Shown: positions 1-9,747, counted from the stretch's first letter. The stretch: 64,000 bases of DNA from Acanthosepion pharaonis (GCA_903632075.3 CAHIKZ030000058.1:6340001-6404000); one strand, 5' to 3'. The notes: generated by a model not told the origin, from the letters alone. Translations and numbers: made by a program.

Positions 1-458
1 CATATTATATAGATTGTACATTGATATTCCTATCTGGTTATTTGTTACTAGTAAGGATCAAATTTCTGGAACCTGTATGATCACTGAAGTTGAGCAATGT
101 CGAATCTGGTCAGTATCTAGATGGGTGACCGTTTGGGAATGCATTGATATTCCTATCTGTTTACTGGTTATTAGTAAGGATAAAATTTTGTGATGTAGAA
201 TTATCATCTCAAGCAGGACTGGTACAGGGGTCTTGTCATCCCCCTGAATCTATGACCCACCCACTAATCTATGATAAAATCCCCACCTTTACTATATCTC
301 AATTTTTGTAAGGTAATATTTATATAAAATACAGATTTTATTGTAACTTGATTATGTACAATAACAGATCATATGCACTATAGTTAAACAATTTAACTAG
401 AAAAACAGAAAATAAATACAATGTATCTAAATACAAATTAGTAGAGACCTGTTATAAG
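1..458 (+). repeat. 5S rRNA-headed dispersed repeat, copy 1, with tandem 5' unit
   Basis: Positions 72-142 read like the middle and 3' part of a 5S rRNA gene (CCTGTATGATC, then AAGTTGAGC, CTGGTCAGTA, AGATGGGTGACCG and TTTGGGAATGC). This covers the internal control region used by TFIIIA/Pol III. It is followed by about 310 bp that recur after a second 5S head at 3080-3455, so this is a dispersed repeat and not a 5S gene. The stretch at 21-69 is repeated at 144-192 (TTGATATTCCTATCT onward), a period of 123 bp, so at least part of the head unit is tandemly duplicated. The copy runs off the left edge of the window. The body shows no coding capacity. The 5S resemblance is seen directly; SINE-like mobility is inferred from the second copy. 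Confidence 0.7.
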
Positions 459-926
459 TTGAAAATATGTATTAATTCTGAAGGAATAACTAAATAAGGA
501 ACACGGGTGGGGGGGGTAATCTTTATAAATTTTATGTTTCACTATTTAGCTTCATTAGAAATTTTGTGAAGTGAAATAAATGCAAAAATTGAAGTGAAAT
601 AATCACAATATTTCTGATGAATGTAAATAAATTGTAAAATATGTTACATTTATAGAGTTTCCTACTACTTGCTACTTAATCCATACTGTCAAGTACATTG
701 GTGGACTGAACAAAGACAGAAAAGTTAATCTATGAAACACTAGAGTCAAGGTACTGAATATAATATCAGTCACCTAAGTGAGAAACTTTATTTATATTAA
801 TCTTATATATAAATGAAGACAAGTGAAAACTTTTCTTAGCCAATGTGCATCAGCTAAGATAAGTTTTCTTTTTGCCTTTATTGGTATTGTCCTTTTACAG
901 ATATATATTTAGTTATATTTGAATAA

Positions 927-1004
927 ATTAATTATATTAAGAAACAGACAACTTTAAGGGTTCAACCCTTAAAGTTAAGTTGTCTGTTTCTTAATATAAT
1001 TAAT
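927..1004. repeat. Near-perfect palindrome (78 bp)
   Basis: The left arm from 927 (ATTAATTATATTAAGAAACA followed by GACAAC) is the exact complement of the right arm at 979-1004. Between the arms lies a second perfect palindrome, TTTAAGGGTTCAACCCTTAA, centred on one base, with a 4-base asymmetry (GTTA) on the right. The whole can form a 25-bp stem topped by a second stem. It may be a minimal foldback transposon or paired terminal inverted repeats; no coding sequence is associated. Confidence 0.75.
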
Positions 1005-1083
1005 ATTTGCTCCGTTTTTACATTGAGCTCTCTGGATTACTTCCTCCTTGGAATTATCTGTATGGATTACCAAATAACTTCAT

Positions 1084-1087
<4 letters not shown>

Positions 1088-1141
<54 letters not shown>
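1088..1141. repeat. (TA)n microsatellite
   Basis: Uninterrupted alternating TA of about 54 bp. It translates into a spurious Tyr-Ile run. It is the first of more than 30 such tracts in the window. Confidence 0.98.
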
Positions 1142-1147
<6 letters not shown>

Positions 1148-1611
1148 TATAATTGTTCAAACAAGAGAAAAGTGTATATTTTAAAAAAGAGCAAAAACTC
1201 AAACATTTTTTATTATAATGTGCATTTGTTTTAGTGTATATATTATATTTTATTATTCATATTTTTGCTACACGCGTTTCTGGTCATGTGACCTTCTTCA
1301 GGCAAATAAAAGGAATCCATTTTTAAAGGAATAAATTTTTCTTTTCTTTTAATGTTTCATTGTTTGTTTTCTGTATTTGTAGTGAGCTGTGATGTCATTT
1401 CTGGACTGTTGGCAAAAGTGAATTTCTGCCTAATTGGTAATAAAATCATTAGATTTGGTCTGAATGGTGGTGATGATAGATGTGTTGGATGCATTCTTCA
1501 GGCCATCAGAAAATTGGCCTGAAGATTGTGTTCAAGCATGAAACAGGCTGCCACCACTTGGTGTTGACCTCAGTGTTCATTTTTACATTTCCATATATAT
1601 ATATATATATA

Positions 1612-2050
1612 TGTATAACTGAATTGCCAAAAAATTAGTGGGAGCTACCTAATAATGTGTAACATTATCCTTTTTCTGAATAAGTGCAAAATCTATGAGT
1701 TGCTATAGTCATTGCATGGATATATCTATTCAAGCACATTCCAATTATGTTTGTTAAGTGTCGATGCAAGGAATTTAGGCATGCCTGCAACATATCCCCT
1801 ATGTGCTCAATAGAGTTTAAATCTGGCAAGTGTAGGTTTTAATGGAAGTCATCTAAGTGTTTCTGGAACCAGTTTCATGTTACCCACACACAGTGGGTTG
1901 TTTTATCTTGCTGAAACAAACCATCACCATCAAGAAATAGGGTGATCATAAACAAGAGTGCAAATAGTATACAAGATCTGCATATGTCACATTTGTCAAG
2001 ACGGACTCCAGTTTCACTTAGCTACTTTCAAACTCCAACAGAATAACCCA
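1612..2050 (-). mobile_element. Decayed Tc1-like transposase fragment
   Basis: On the minus strand, around 1873-1750, conceptual translation gives FQKHLDDFH, a stop, then LPDLNSIEHIGDML and LQACLNSLHRHLTN. This matches the Tc1 family PDLNPIEHxWDxL block, in which the glutamate is the third catalytic acidic residue of the DDE domain; the E is retained here. Stops and frame changes break it on both sides and no full open frame remains. The 3' side near 1620-1650 (minus sense GCTCCCACTAATTTTTTGGC) looks like a terminal region, but I could not pair it with a second inverted repeat. Non-functional fossil; family-level call only. Confidence 0.6.
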
Positions 2051-2219
2051 CAACATGACATGGTAATCATTAGCTTTTAACAGGCTGGATCCATATATAG
2101 CCTAACTTGACATGTTTTTTTTAAATCCTTACTCTTATTAAAACATTTTCATATTTGAGTTTTAAATATATGAATATGCATAGTACTTATTATAAATGAC
2201 ATGATTATTTATGTACATA

Positions 2220-2838
2220 GGGTGCGATGGATAAATTGTTGTCTAAATGATGCCAAAATGAAAATAACACTGACATCTCGTTTTAACAGATATAATTGCC
2301 AAAATTACACAAAAATATCTTGAAATGCCAAAGAGAAAATTTATTCAATAAAATCACCATTGGCTTCAACCACAGCCTCCAGACATCTTCAGAATCTCCC
2401 ACATCTCCTATGAACAGACTCCTTAATTTACTGAGAGAGTTTTTTCCATTTATTTTTAATTTAGTTTAAATTAGGGGAAAAAAAAACAACAAATCTGTGA
2501 GTTCTTTTCTTGAATGATCAGGGTGAGTTTTCCAAGCTGTGGTATATTCGTAATCACTATTAGACTTATCCAACTCTTTCCAAATCTTCTGCACTGTCCT
2601 CAGATAGACACCCAAACACTCTGAAATGTTTGTATTGGAGCTTCTGGTGTGAATGCCAAGCAGTACAGCATACCGTTTCCAAATTTTTGGCAGAGTGAAT
2701 TGTGTCATGGTGCTCTTTTTCTCACAGATGTTGCCCAACTGACCCTACCATACTGTGCAGTTGACAAAATCAAAAGCAAATAACATGCATGCATGAAATT
2801 AAAAATATGAAATGGCGACATTTACTCATTGCATCCTC
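2220..2838 (-). mobile_element. Internally deleted Tc1/mariner element with TIRs and TA target duplication
   Basis: The ends are similar inverted repeats: GGGTGCGATGGATAAAT at 2220 and, read from the other side, GAGGATGCAATGAGTAAAT ending at 2838. Each is flanked by TA (2218-2219 and 2839-2840), the usual Tc1/mariner target. On the minus strand a 90-codon frame (2738-2466) begins MGNICEKKSTMTQFTLPKIW and contains a helix-turn-helix-like stretch (GVYLRTVQKIWKELD) expected at a transposase N terminus. Near the other end (2420-2350, minus) a short remnant resembles a transposase C terminus (RRCGRF, then SGGCG and SQW before the stop). The catalytic core between them is missing. At 619 bp it is a MITE-like deletion derivative that would need a transposase supplied in trans. 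Confidence 0.72.
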
Positions 2839-3079
2839 TATATCAGTACTTCTACCTCGGATCAGTTTAGTATCTGTGCCTGCTGTATAGCATGAAACTG
2901 TCACAATCTGACTTTCTACTCAGGATCAGTGTAGTACCTGTGTGTTCTGTGTAACTTTGGATTTGCAAGTTAATTTGTTTTACTACTTTGTTCATGCATG
3001 AAAATACTGGTGTATTGGGCATTTCACTTGCCTGGTTGCTTCCAGGATAGATCTTTGAATCAAGGAAGAATTTTCAGTG

Positions 3080-3455
3080 CCTGTATGATCATTGAAGTTA
3101 AGCAATGTTTCATCTGGTCAGTACATAGATGGGTGCCCGTTTGGGAATACATTGATAATTCAATCTTGTTACTTGTTATTAGTAAGGATAAAAATTTATG
3201 ATGTAAAATTATCATCTCAAGCAGGACTGGTGCATGGGTTTTGTGCCCCATCAAACCTATGCCTACCCACAATCTATGATATGAAACTCCCACTCTACAT
3301 CTCAATTTTCATAAGGTAGTATTCATATAAAATACAAATTTTATTGTAACCTAATTATGTAGAATAATGGATCATATGCAATATAGGTGAACAATTAAAC
3401 TAGAAAAATTGAAAATAAATACAATGTATCTAAATACCAATTAGAGACCTGTCAT
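3080..3455 (+). repeat. 5S rRNA-headed dispersed repeat, copy 2
   Basis: The 5S-like head is at 3080-3150 (CCTGTATGATC, AAGTTAAGC, CTGGTCAGTA, AGATGGGTG, TTTGGGAATAC). It continues into the same body as the copy at the window start: TTAGTAAGGATAAA, then ATCATCTCAAGCAGGACTGG, then a tail with AAAATACAATTTTATTGTAAC-like sequence ending near GAGACCTGTCATAAT. The two copies are close but not identical, with scattered substitutions and small indels. It contains no reading frame with recognisable homology. Unlike the 5S-tRNA composite family it has no tRNA-like second module. Confidence 0.72.
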
Positions 3456-3865
3456 AATAGATCAGTTCATCTTAATTAAATCAACAATATTTTGCACTAA
3501 TTTTTAACATCAACTTGATATGTTTCTAGTTAAAATGTTGAATAACATCAACATTATAGATAAAAAACAGTGAATTTTATACCATGTTTTTTTTTAGACT
3601 TAGCATGAGCCAAACAAATTCACAGATTTGGAAAAAAAAAAAAAGACCACAGATTGAGGTCAAATTCCACAAAAACTTTTCATCCTTTAATAGTCAGTTA
3701 TGCTTAGTTTAATTTGTAATGTATATAGATATAAGTAGAAAAACGCAAATGTTTGTAAGATAGTAAGGATCACAAAGAACTACCCGGGATACCCAATCAG
3801 GCTTTCACCTCCCCCGACCAGTTGGGGGTGTTTGAGGTTAGTACACACCAGCTATGATCTCAAAA

Positions 3866-4161
3866 CTTATGGCCATATCATGTTAGAACATTGGTTCCTG
3901 TATGATCGCCTAAGTTAAGCAATGTTTAATCTGGTCAGTACCTAGATGGGTGACTGTTTGGGAATACCAGGTGCTATTAGCTTGGATGTGTGGGTGGTGT
4001 AATGGATAATGGCTGGGAATTGCTAATTGCCAAGTTTCAATTTCAGTTAGGTTCGTTATATTTACTTATGCGCAAATACCCACAGGAATGGTATGAATCC
4101 ACCTCTTAACCCTCCAGCTTTGGTTTAATTATTCAGACTTGTATCACTAAATCATTATCTC

Positions 4162-4192
<31 letters not shown>

Positions 4193-4275
4193 TTTCTTAC
4201 AATATAAAATTATTTTCTGGCTTTAAATAACATGCAATGGGTTGATAAGCCATAAAAAACGAATCAATATAATCT
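3866..4275 (+). mobile_element. 5S-tRNA composite SINE, most complete copy
   Basis: Module 1 (3866-3983) resembles essentially full-length 5S rRNA: TTATGGCCATATCA at the start, AAGTTAAGC, CTGGTCAGTACCTAGATGGG, then GGGAATACCAGGTGCTATTA and GCTT. Module 2 (about 3988-4075) is tRNA-like, with an A-box-like GGTGTAATGGATAATGG and a degenerate B-box AGTTTCAATTTCAG. A body follows (AATACCC, CCACCTCTTAACCC, CAGCTTTGG), then an internal A tract (4161-4190) and a tail TCTTACAATATAAAATTATT / TTCTGGCTTTAAATAAC ending near AATCAATA. Other copies at 7436-7775 (minus) and 63258-63610 (plus) share module order and tail, so the fusion is a mobile unit. Mobilisation by a LINE is inferred. Confidence 0.72.
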
Positions 4276-5211
4276 GAAGTCATATGTTAAAATAATTAAC
4301 ATTGATGTTATTATAAGTGTTGTTTTTGATTCAACCATTGGCTATAAGTTATTTATGACTAATACACATGTACCAAAAATACCATTTTTCCAAACACGAA
4401 TACACATTTTGTAATGGTAAACTTTGTTCCAAGTAAATTGAAATCAAAGAAATTATCAATCTCAGAATCTGTTTTCAGATATCTTGACCTTGATCCTATT
4501 TTAAGTAACAGGAAATAAAGGAAATGTCTGGGTCAATAAGACAAGGCTATTCATTAATTGTAATTACTGCCCAGGCAATTGCTGAATTGAGACCTTCATA
4601 TTGTTTATGATGAACGGATATTATTATATTTTAAAATAATTATTTTATTTTATTTTTTTAACTAAGTCTAAATATTATTCATATTACCAAGTAATTTATG
4701 TACTAACAGAAATTTGATTAGAAAAATGGGTATCATTAAATAGTAGAAAATTACATAGTAATTACTTTTCATTTTCTATTCTGTAATCTTTCTTTCAGCA
4801 TGCATTTATAAATTTCTTCATTCCACACAACTTTGTGAGATGGAATATATTAAAGGTAATGTCATTATTATGATGAAAGTAAAATGGCAGAAATCCTGGC
4901 TTAAGTCCTTGTATATTTCCATAGTGTTTATCTACCATCAATTTAAAAGCCTACTCTCAGATGTGTTCTTTGGCTAATATGATTTTAAGAAAACAGTTGC
5001 CTCCCTGTGCCTTTTCTATAAATACTTGCGTGATAATTGTTCGGATGAGCTCTTTGCTATTGTACCTAGACTTTATGAATTTATGTGCAGTACTAGACTG
5101 GCAACAAGGTCTCATCAATTTACAGTTGAGTCAGCTAGATGCAGTGATATGCAGAAGTTTAGTGATGCCAGGGGCCAACTCTTTGATTGTATACCTCTAA
5201 GACTCAAGTAA

Positions 5212-5236
5212 GGGGTGGGGTGGGGTGGTGGGGGTC
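5212..5236 (+). promoter_or_regulatory. Potential G-quadruplex
   Basis: Four runs of at least four G are separated by loops T, T and TGGT, followed by a five-G run. This is a textbook intramolecular G4 pattern and stands out in a genome this AT-rich. Folding is a prediction; no regulatory role is implied by context. Confidence 0.6.
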
Positions 5237-5240
5237 TACT

Positions 5241-5293
5241 CTGGTCACATTTATCAAAACATGATGGATTCATGTTTTGATAAATGTGACCAG
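5241..5293. repeat. Perfect 24-bp inverted repeat with 5-nt loop
   Basis: The left arm 5241-5264 (CTGGTCACATTTATCAAAAC plus ATGA) is an exact complement of the right arm 5270-5293, with loop TGGAT. It lies immediately 3' of the G-rich tract. There is no T-run expected of a bacterial terminator and the context is eukaryotic, so I call it only a hairpin. Confidence 0.9.
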
Positions 5294-5295
5294 AA

Positions 5296-5370
5296 TAGCC
5301 TTGTGGGACTGTAGGGAATTTAGCCTTGTGGGACTGTAGAGAATTTAGCCTTGTGGGACTGTAGGGAATT
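5296..5370 (+). repeat. Three tandem 25-bp repeats
   Basis: Three consecutive copies of TAGCCTTGTGGGACTGTAGG followed by GAATT, at 5296-5320, 5321-5345 and 5346-5370. Only one substitution is visible (GTAGAG in the middle copy). Confidence 0.95.
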
Positions 5371-5631
5371 TGTACAATAAAGTTAAGAGAGACAATTTCA
5401 AAAACTAAATTTTTATTTCACTCTTTGATTGGATGTCTTCCCGATATGGATGCCTGGGGCTGTTGCACCCTCCACCCCACCCACTGGCTGGATGTCACTA
5501 AGTTCTATGCTAATAGTTTCTTTTCTTGCACTTCTCACTTGTGGAACTCTCTTCTAGCTACATACTTACCAGTCAATTTTAATCTTTGAAAATTTAAATG
5601 CAATGTCAATCACTATCTACTGTCTTCCTGA

Positions 5632-6312
5632 TTTTTTTTTTAATCAGTATCACCCCATGCAAGGCAGTAAAGCTACTAAAACATAAGGGGTTACAGGGTG
5701 TGGGCATTAATAATAAGTGGGAAAAGGAAAGAGTAATCAGGAGGACAGTAGATAGCAATTGACATTACATTTAAATTTTTGCAGATTAAACTTGGCTGGA
5801 AAGCATGGAGCTGGAAGGGAGTTTCACAAGTGAGAAGTGTGAGAAAAGAAACTGTTAGCATAGAACTTACGGTTACAGATAGCCAGTTCAACTATAAACT
5901 GATGAGATTTCAATGCCAGTCTAGTACTATGTTCAAATTCAAAAAGTCTAGGTACCATAGCAAAGAGCTCATTTGGAGAATTACTATGAAAGTATTTATA
6001 GAAAAAGCACAGAGAGGCAACCTTACAGCAGTAGGAAAGGGATTGAAGCTGAGTCACCAGATCAGGACTGATAATATTGCTGATTCTTCTTTGGGTTTTA
6101 TCCAGGAGCTCAAGGTAAATAGCAGGGGAATTGGGCCATATGTGGCAGCAATATTTTAAGCATGGGTGAATGGTAGACTTATAGATATGTAATATAGATT
6201 CTAAAGAGAAAAATTGTTTCGCATGACACATTGGATCAAATTTTTTAGCAACTGACCTAGCAATGGATTCAATATAGTCTTTCCAGATTATTTTTCTCTT
6301 GTTCTCATTCAT
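5632..6312 (-). mobile_element. CR1/Jockey-like LINE 3' fragment with 162-codon open frame
   Basis: An open frame of 162 codons (6312 to 5824, minus) encodes the C-terminal part of a LINE ORF2. In order it shows IARSVAKKFDPM, FFSLESILHIYKSTIHPCLK, YCCHIWPNSPAIYLELLDK, TQRRISNII, FFYKYFHSNSPNELFAMV, PRLFEFEHSTRLALKSHQF and FYANSFFSHTS. This region follows the RT palm in CR1/Jockey-type elements; the YADD catalytic box lies upstream and is absent. A 3' UTR (ACCCTGTAACCCCTTATG, TTTACTGCCTTGC in minus sense) ends in a 10-A tail at 5632-5641. The body frame is intact, so this copy is relatively young, but it is 5'-truncated. It sits head-to-head with a plus-strand LINE tail at 6300-6412. Confidence 0.8.
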
Positions 6313-6412
6313 GAGTAATGTTTCTGTTTTCTAATTCTTCCACACCCAGTAACCCCTTGTGTCTTAGTGGCTTTACTGCCTTGCTTGGAGTAAATTCGAT
6401 TAAAAAAAAGAA
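6300..6412 (+). mobile_element. LINE 3' UTR and A-tail (same family), plus orientation
   Basis: The sequence ACCCAGTAACCCCTTGTGTC, TTAGTGGCTTTACTGCCTTG and CTTGGAGTAAATTCGATT followed by eight A matches the 3' UTR of the copies ending at 24915 (plus) and 5632 (minus). Together with the adjacent minus-strand copy it forms a unit whose two A-tails both point outward. Confidence 0.7.
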
Positions 6413-6805
6413 AGTTATATGCATTACAGTGTGACAACAAAAAGAGTTAATTACTTCTTTAGAGAAAACTTATGGAATAAAGCTTGTTTTTATTTACCAT
6501 CACTAGGAATCTTGTTTTTCAAATTTATTCTATCTGCCAAGAATTGCATGTTAAAAATACATCTTGTAAATTGTTATATAAATTATTCTCTCAATTTTTA
6601 AATGTTTCTCAGCACATATCTACTGGCACAATCAAACTGAAAAAAAAAGGACTTAAAAAATCAATAAAGATTTATAGTCAGAAACATTTTTGTCTAAATC
6701 AGTTATTATTGAATCAAATTCATTTTTTTTCTATTGGTTTTAGCAATCATAGTGTAGTAACTGTTAGTGAAGTTAAAGAAAACAATTCTAACAAAATAGG
6801 GTTAC

Positions 6806-7220
6806 ATTATTTACATTATTTGGACTATTGTCCTCATCTTTCTCGCCATATTTATTACAACGTTTTGGCCATTGTACGCTCCGGCCTTCTTCAGGTGGTT
6901 GGAATGTCGAACTTAACCCTTTATTTTGCTCACTGGGGTAGACTGTTCTAGTTCCACATGCTATGTTTAATGGATGTCAGTTATCAGTTATCTCCCGTTA
7001 ATTTCCCTTTGAAAGGCAGTGGAGAACTTTCAGAGGGAACTAGAACAGTCTACCCCAGTGAGCGAAATAAAGGGTTAAGTTTGACATTCCAATCACCTGA
7101 AGAAGACCGGAGTGTACAATGGCCAAAACGTTGTAATAAATATGGCGACAAAGATGAGGACAATAGTCTGAATAATGTAAATAATGTACATAATACCTCA
7201 TCTCAGAAATATAGACAGAT
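6806..7220. mobile_element. Foldback SINE (family G), inverted duplication with 15-bp target duplication
   Basis: The left arm, about 6806-6955, and right arm, 7036-7190, are near-perfect complements about 150 bp long; landmarks are TTGTCCTCATCTTTCTCGCC, CCGGCCTTCTTCAGGTGGTT, CACTGGGGTAGACTGTTCTA and their complements. The right end carries the SINE 3' end ACCTCATCTCAGAAATATAG-ACAGAT. Direct repeats flank the unit: ACAAAATAGGGTTAC (6791-6805) and ACAGAATGGGGTTAC (7221-7235), 13 of 15 identical. The loop contains SINE body in minus orientation (AAAGGGAAATTAACGGGAGA). The tRNA-like head seen in the copies at 32.4 kb and 44.8 kb is missing. A 107-codon frame through the right arm is a by-product of the repeat. 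Confidence 0.75.
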
Positions 7221-7435
7221 ACAGAATGGGGTTACTAATTGTAATGATATTTGGCTGAATGACTTAACATTTTCAAAATAATTGAATTCCTTCAAACAAA
7301 TAAATTTTACATATATTCAGTACAACATATTTCACAAAAGAAGAGAAATATATAGTTATATGATCATCTGTAGTTTGTCTTGGTGTGTGACATTTTATTT
7401 TGTTTTTATTGATTAATTTGTTTTCTATGGCTTAT

Positions 7436-7775
7436 CAATTAAAACCAGAAAATAATTTTAGACTGTAAGAAAGTTTTATCTTTATTAAGATAATAATGAT
7501 TTAGTGATGTAAGTCTGACCCAAAGCTGGTGGCAAAGAGGTAGGTTCATACCTTTCCCAAGAGTATTTGCATGTAAGTAAATATAATGAGCCTAATTGGA
7601 AATTGGCTCTCTGATTAACAATTCCCAACCATTATCCATTACACCACCCACATATTCAAGCTTACAGTACTTGGTATTTTCAAGCAGTCACTCATCTAAG
7701 TACTAACCAGGGTTGACATTGCTTAACTTTGGTGATCATATCAGAATTGTTGTTTCAATGTAATATGGCTATGTT
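7436..7775 (-). mobile_element. 5S-tRNA composite SINE, minus-strand copy
   Basis: Read on the minus strand, the 5S module spans 7775-7658 (CATAGCCATATTACATTG, TGATATGATCACCAAAG, TTAAGCAATGTCAACC, CTGGTTAGTACTTAGATGAG, AAGTACTGTAAGCTT). The tRNA-like module follows (GTGGTGTAATGGATAATGG, then a weak B-box at AATTTCCAATTAGG). Then come a body with ATACTCTTGGGAAAGGTATG and CCACCTCTTTGCCACCAGCT, and the tail (CTTACAGTCTAAAATTATTT, TCTGGTTTTAATTGATAAGC). Module order matches the copy at 3866, which argues that the 5S-tRNA fusion itself has been amplified. Confidence 0.72.
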
Positions 7776-7998
7776 GCCATTTTGAATAAAAAGTCAGTTC
7801 ACTTAAGGGCCAAGAAGGCTGTTTGTTTGGAAGCCCATCTGGAGGGAGAAACAAAATGGGTTTTATCACTACTGCGTCCTGTAGCTCAGAGAGCGAAGAG
7901 ATAGTTTATGCCTTTTCCCTTATATATCTTTATACCATGCCATCTAGTTGGCATTAAGAGAAGTCCACTAACAGACAAAGTGACATAATCCTACACAA

Positions 7999-8022
7999 TT
8001 ATTATTATTATTATTATTATAT
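7999..8022. repeat. (TTA)n microsatellite
   Basis: Eight perfect ATT/TTA units. Confidence 0.97.
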
Positions 8023-8024
8023 CA

Positions 8025-8955
8025 AATGAAATAGAAAAAAAAATTGTCTTCTTAAAATTGATTCCATTTGAAGCACAGGTCATCTCTGTTAAGTCTTGTA
8101 TTCCAAGAAGCCTTTTGGGAAATATTTTGGGATACATTTCAGGATATTAGTATTGTTAACCCTCCATTAACACCGTAGTCTGTTTGAAAACCATCAAAAA
8201 TGTTTTTCGTTAATATTTAGAAAGTGGCAAGTCAGATTTTCCAGATTAGTCAAATAGTTTTCTGAATACCTCTGTCAAGTAAGTGAAAGGTTTTTTGGTT
8301 TTAGCCATAATATTTGTGTGAACTACAAACAATTTTATTTGTTTACTGAAAATAAAATGAAATGATTTTTGTATATTTGAAATGTATAAAATCATTTTTT
8401 ATTATTGGCCTTTTCAATTTTTAAAAATAAAACCTTTTTGTTTTCATTTATTTCTCCTATAAAAACTAGAAAGAACACACAAGACAATATGTAAAAAGAA
8501 AACTAATTGATATATCTATAATATTTTAAATGGGGTGTTTGAAAACCACACTGTACTAATTGTATGACAATGTCCCAGAGTACTAATGGAAGGTTAATAT
8601 AATCTTTTTTTGTGTCAGAATCCAATTTTTGAAGATTTTTCAAATGCACAAAGTTTAGATGATAATGTTGATGCCTTGGAATGTTCAAGAAAGACACAGT
8701 AGGCAACAACCAGTTATTGTATAGGTCATTGGAAAAACAGGTAATATTTCTGGCAATTTTAAGACTGAATGAACAAAACCTTTTTGAAGCTTTCAATAGA
8801 TTCACAGGTGATTTAGTCACCAAGTGTTATTCACCTTTAATACTGGCTATAAATATAAGAAGATGATAAAGGTTTTTGAGATTACATTTGGCAAATTGAT
8901 CAAATAAAACACGTATACACATATGTATGTTAGTTACATAGTTAGACTGAAAACT
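8025..8955. other. AT-rich sequence without recognised feature
   Basis: Both strands contain short open frames (up to 106 codons at 8823-8503, minus). They lack any domain or motif I recognise, and their composition matches the background. No splice-bounded exon pattern or repeat family was identified. Confidence 0.4.

Positions 8956-8959
<4 letters not shown>

Positions 8960-8996
<37 letters not shown>
8960..8996. repeat. (TA)n microsatellite
   Basis: About 37 bp of perfect TA. Confidence 0.97.
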
Positions 8997-9001
<5 letters not shown>

Positions 9002-9747
9002 GGTGTAACTGGAAACTTTTGGAATTGTGCTGTTTTTGTAAAGTGAAATTTTCTTTTTAATCAATTTTATCATGATTCCTTTTAGTTTCGTATTGACTGT
9101 TTCATGAAAAAAAGACATCCAAATGTCAAGAGAGAAATTTAGCATGTCATGAGAAGAAAATGACAAAAAGACAATACTCTGGTGGTCGATATCAAAACCA
9201 TTAATTCACGTTCTGGTCTGTCTAATCTAATTAAACTGGAAAATGAGAAAGTTGGTACACATGATTTTAAATTAGTAAAATGGTGATTTTACTTTTGGTT
9301 TTCTTTGGCATTCTGGAATAGTTAAACAGTACATCTGCACATGATCAGCACAAGTGGACATAAATGAAGAGAAAAGCTGATTAAATTGAAAAACAAAAAA
9401 GAAACTTTGATTTGAAATGTTATTTTCCTACCTTTTTTCTTTTACTATGGAGGCTAATCAACACTGGCCAGGTTAAAATACCTTTAAAGCTCATCAATTA
9501 TTATTGAATGATTCTGTCAACACACAATTAACAAAGAAGTTAATTAAACATGAAACACAGGAGAATGGATTAATCTAATTAAGAGACTGACAAAACTTAT
9601 TCACTTGATTCTAATATCAGCATTTTAAAACAGCGTTTTTAGGGGACTATTTCTTATAATTACCAAGGAACCATGAGTTTAAACTGTTTATCTTTCTTAC
9701 ACAAGCAAGAGTATAATTTCTGTATCTTTAGTTAAATATATAAAAGT

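Larger units (their letters stand above)
5142..5494. repeat. Insert within the LINE copy: G-rich tract, perfect hairpin and 25-bp tandem repeats
   Basis: The LINE coding sequence breaks after GCTAGATG (5134-5141) and resumes after GCTGGATG (5487-5494), a possible short target duplication. The inserted block contains a G-rich tract, a 24-bp perfect hairpin and a 3x25 bp array, each listed separately. It ends in C-rich sequence (CACCCTCCACCCCACCCACT). Composition is far more GC-rich than the surroundings. I do not recognise the element. Confidence 0.5.
4985..5638 (+). mobile_element. CR1/Jockey-like LINE 3' fragment, interrupted
   Basis: The segment 4985-5141 translates with frame slips to the C-terminal extension of a non-LTR retrotransposon polyprotein: CLFYKYLRDNCSDELFAIV, PRLYEFMCSTRLATRSHQF and TVESARC. 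The expected continuation (KFYANSFFSCTS...LWNSL) resumes at 5495-5560 after an inserted block. The copy then runs into LINE 3' UTR and stops near 5630 where the opposite-strand copy begins. The RT catalytic region is absent, so it is a dead 5'-truncated copy. It shares about 40 bp at 5588-5630 in inverted orientation with 5735-5782. Confidence 0.7.

Noticed and set aside
3866..3983. Functional 5S rRNA gene
   Set aside because: Many substitutions in the helices, fused directly to a tRNA-like module, and dispersed in several diverged copies; no T-run terminator at the 5S end.
5241..5293. Rho-independent terminator
   Set aside because: Eukaryotic context and no U-run after the stem.
5296..5370. 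CRISPR array
   Set aside because: The three 25-bp repeats are directly contiguous with no spacers, and no cas genes are present.
6958..7281. 107-codon open frame
   Set aside because: It runs through the right arm of a foldback SINE and has no independent support.
7860..7910. tRNA-like A-box (TGTAGCTCAGAGAGCGAAGA)
   Set aside because: No B-box at the right distance and no repeat partner in the window.
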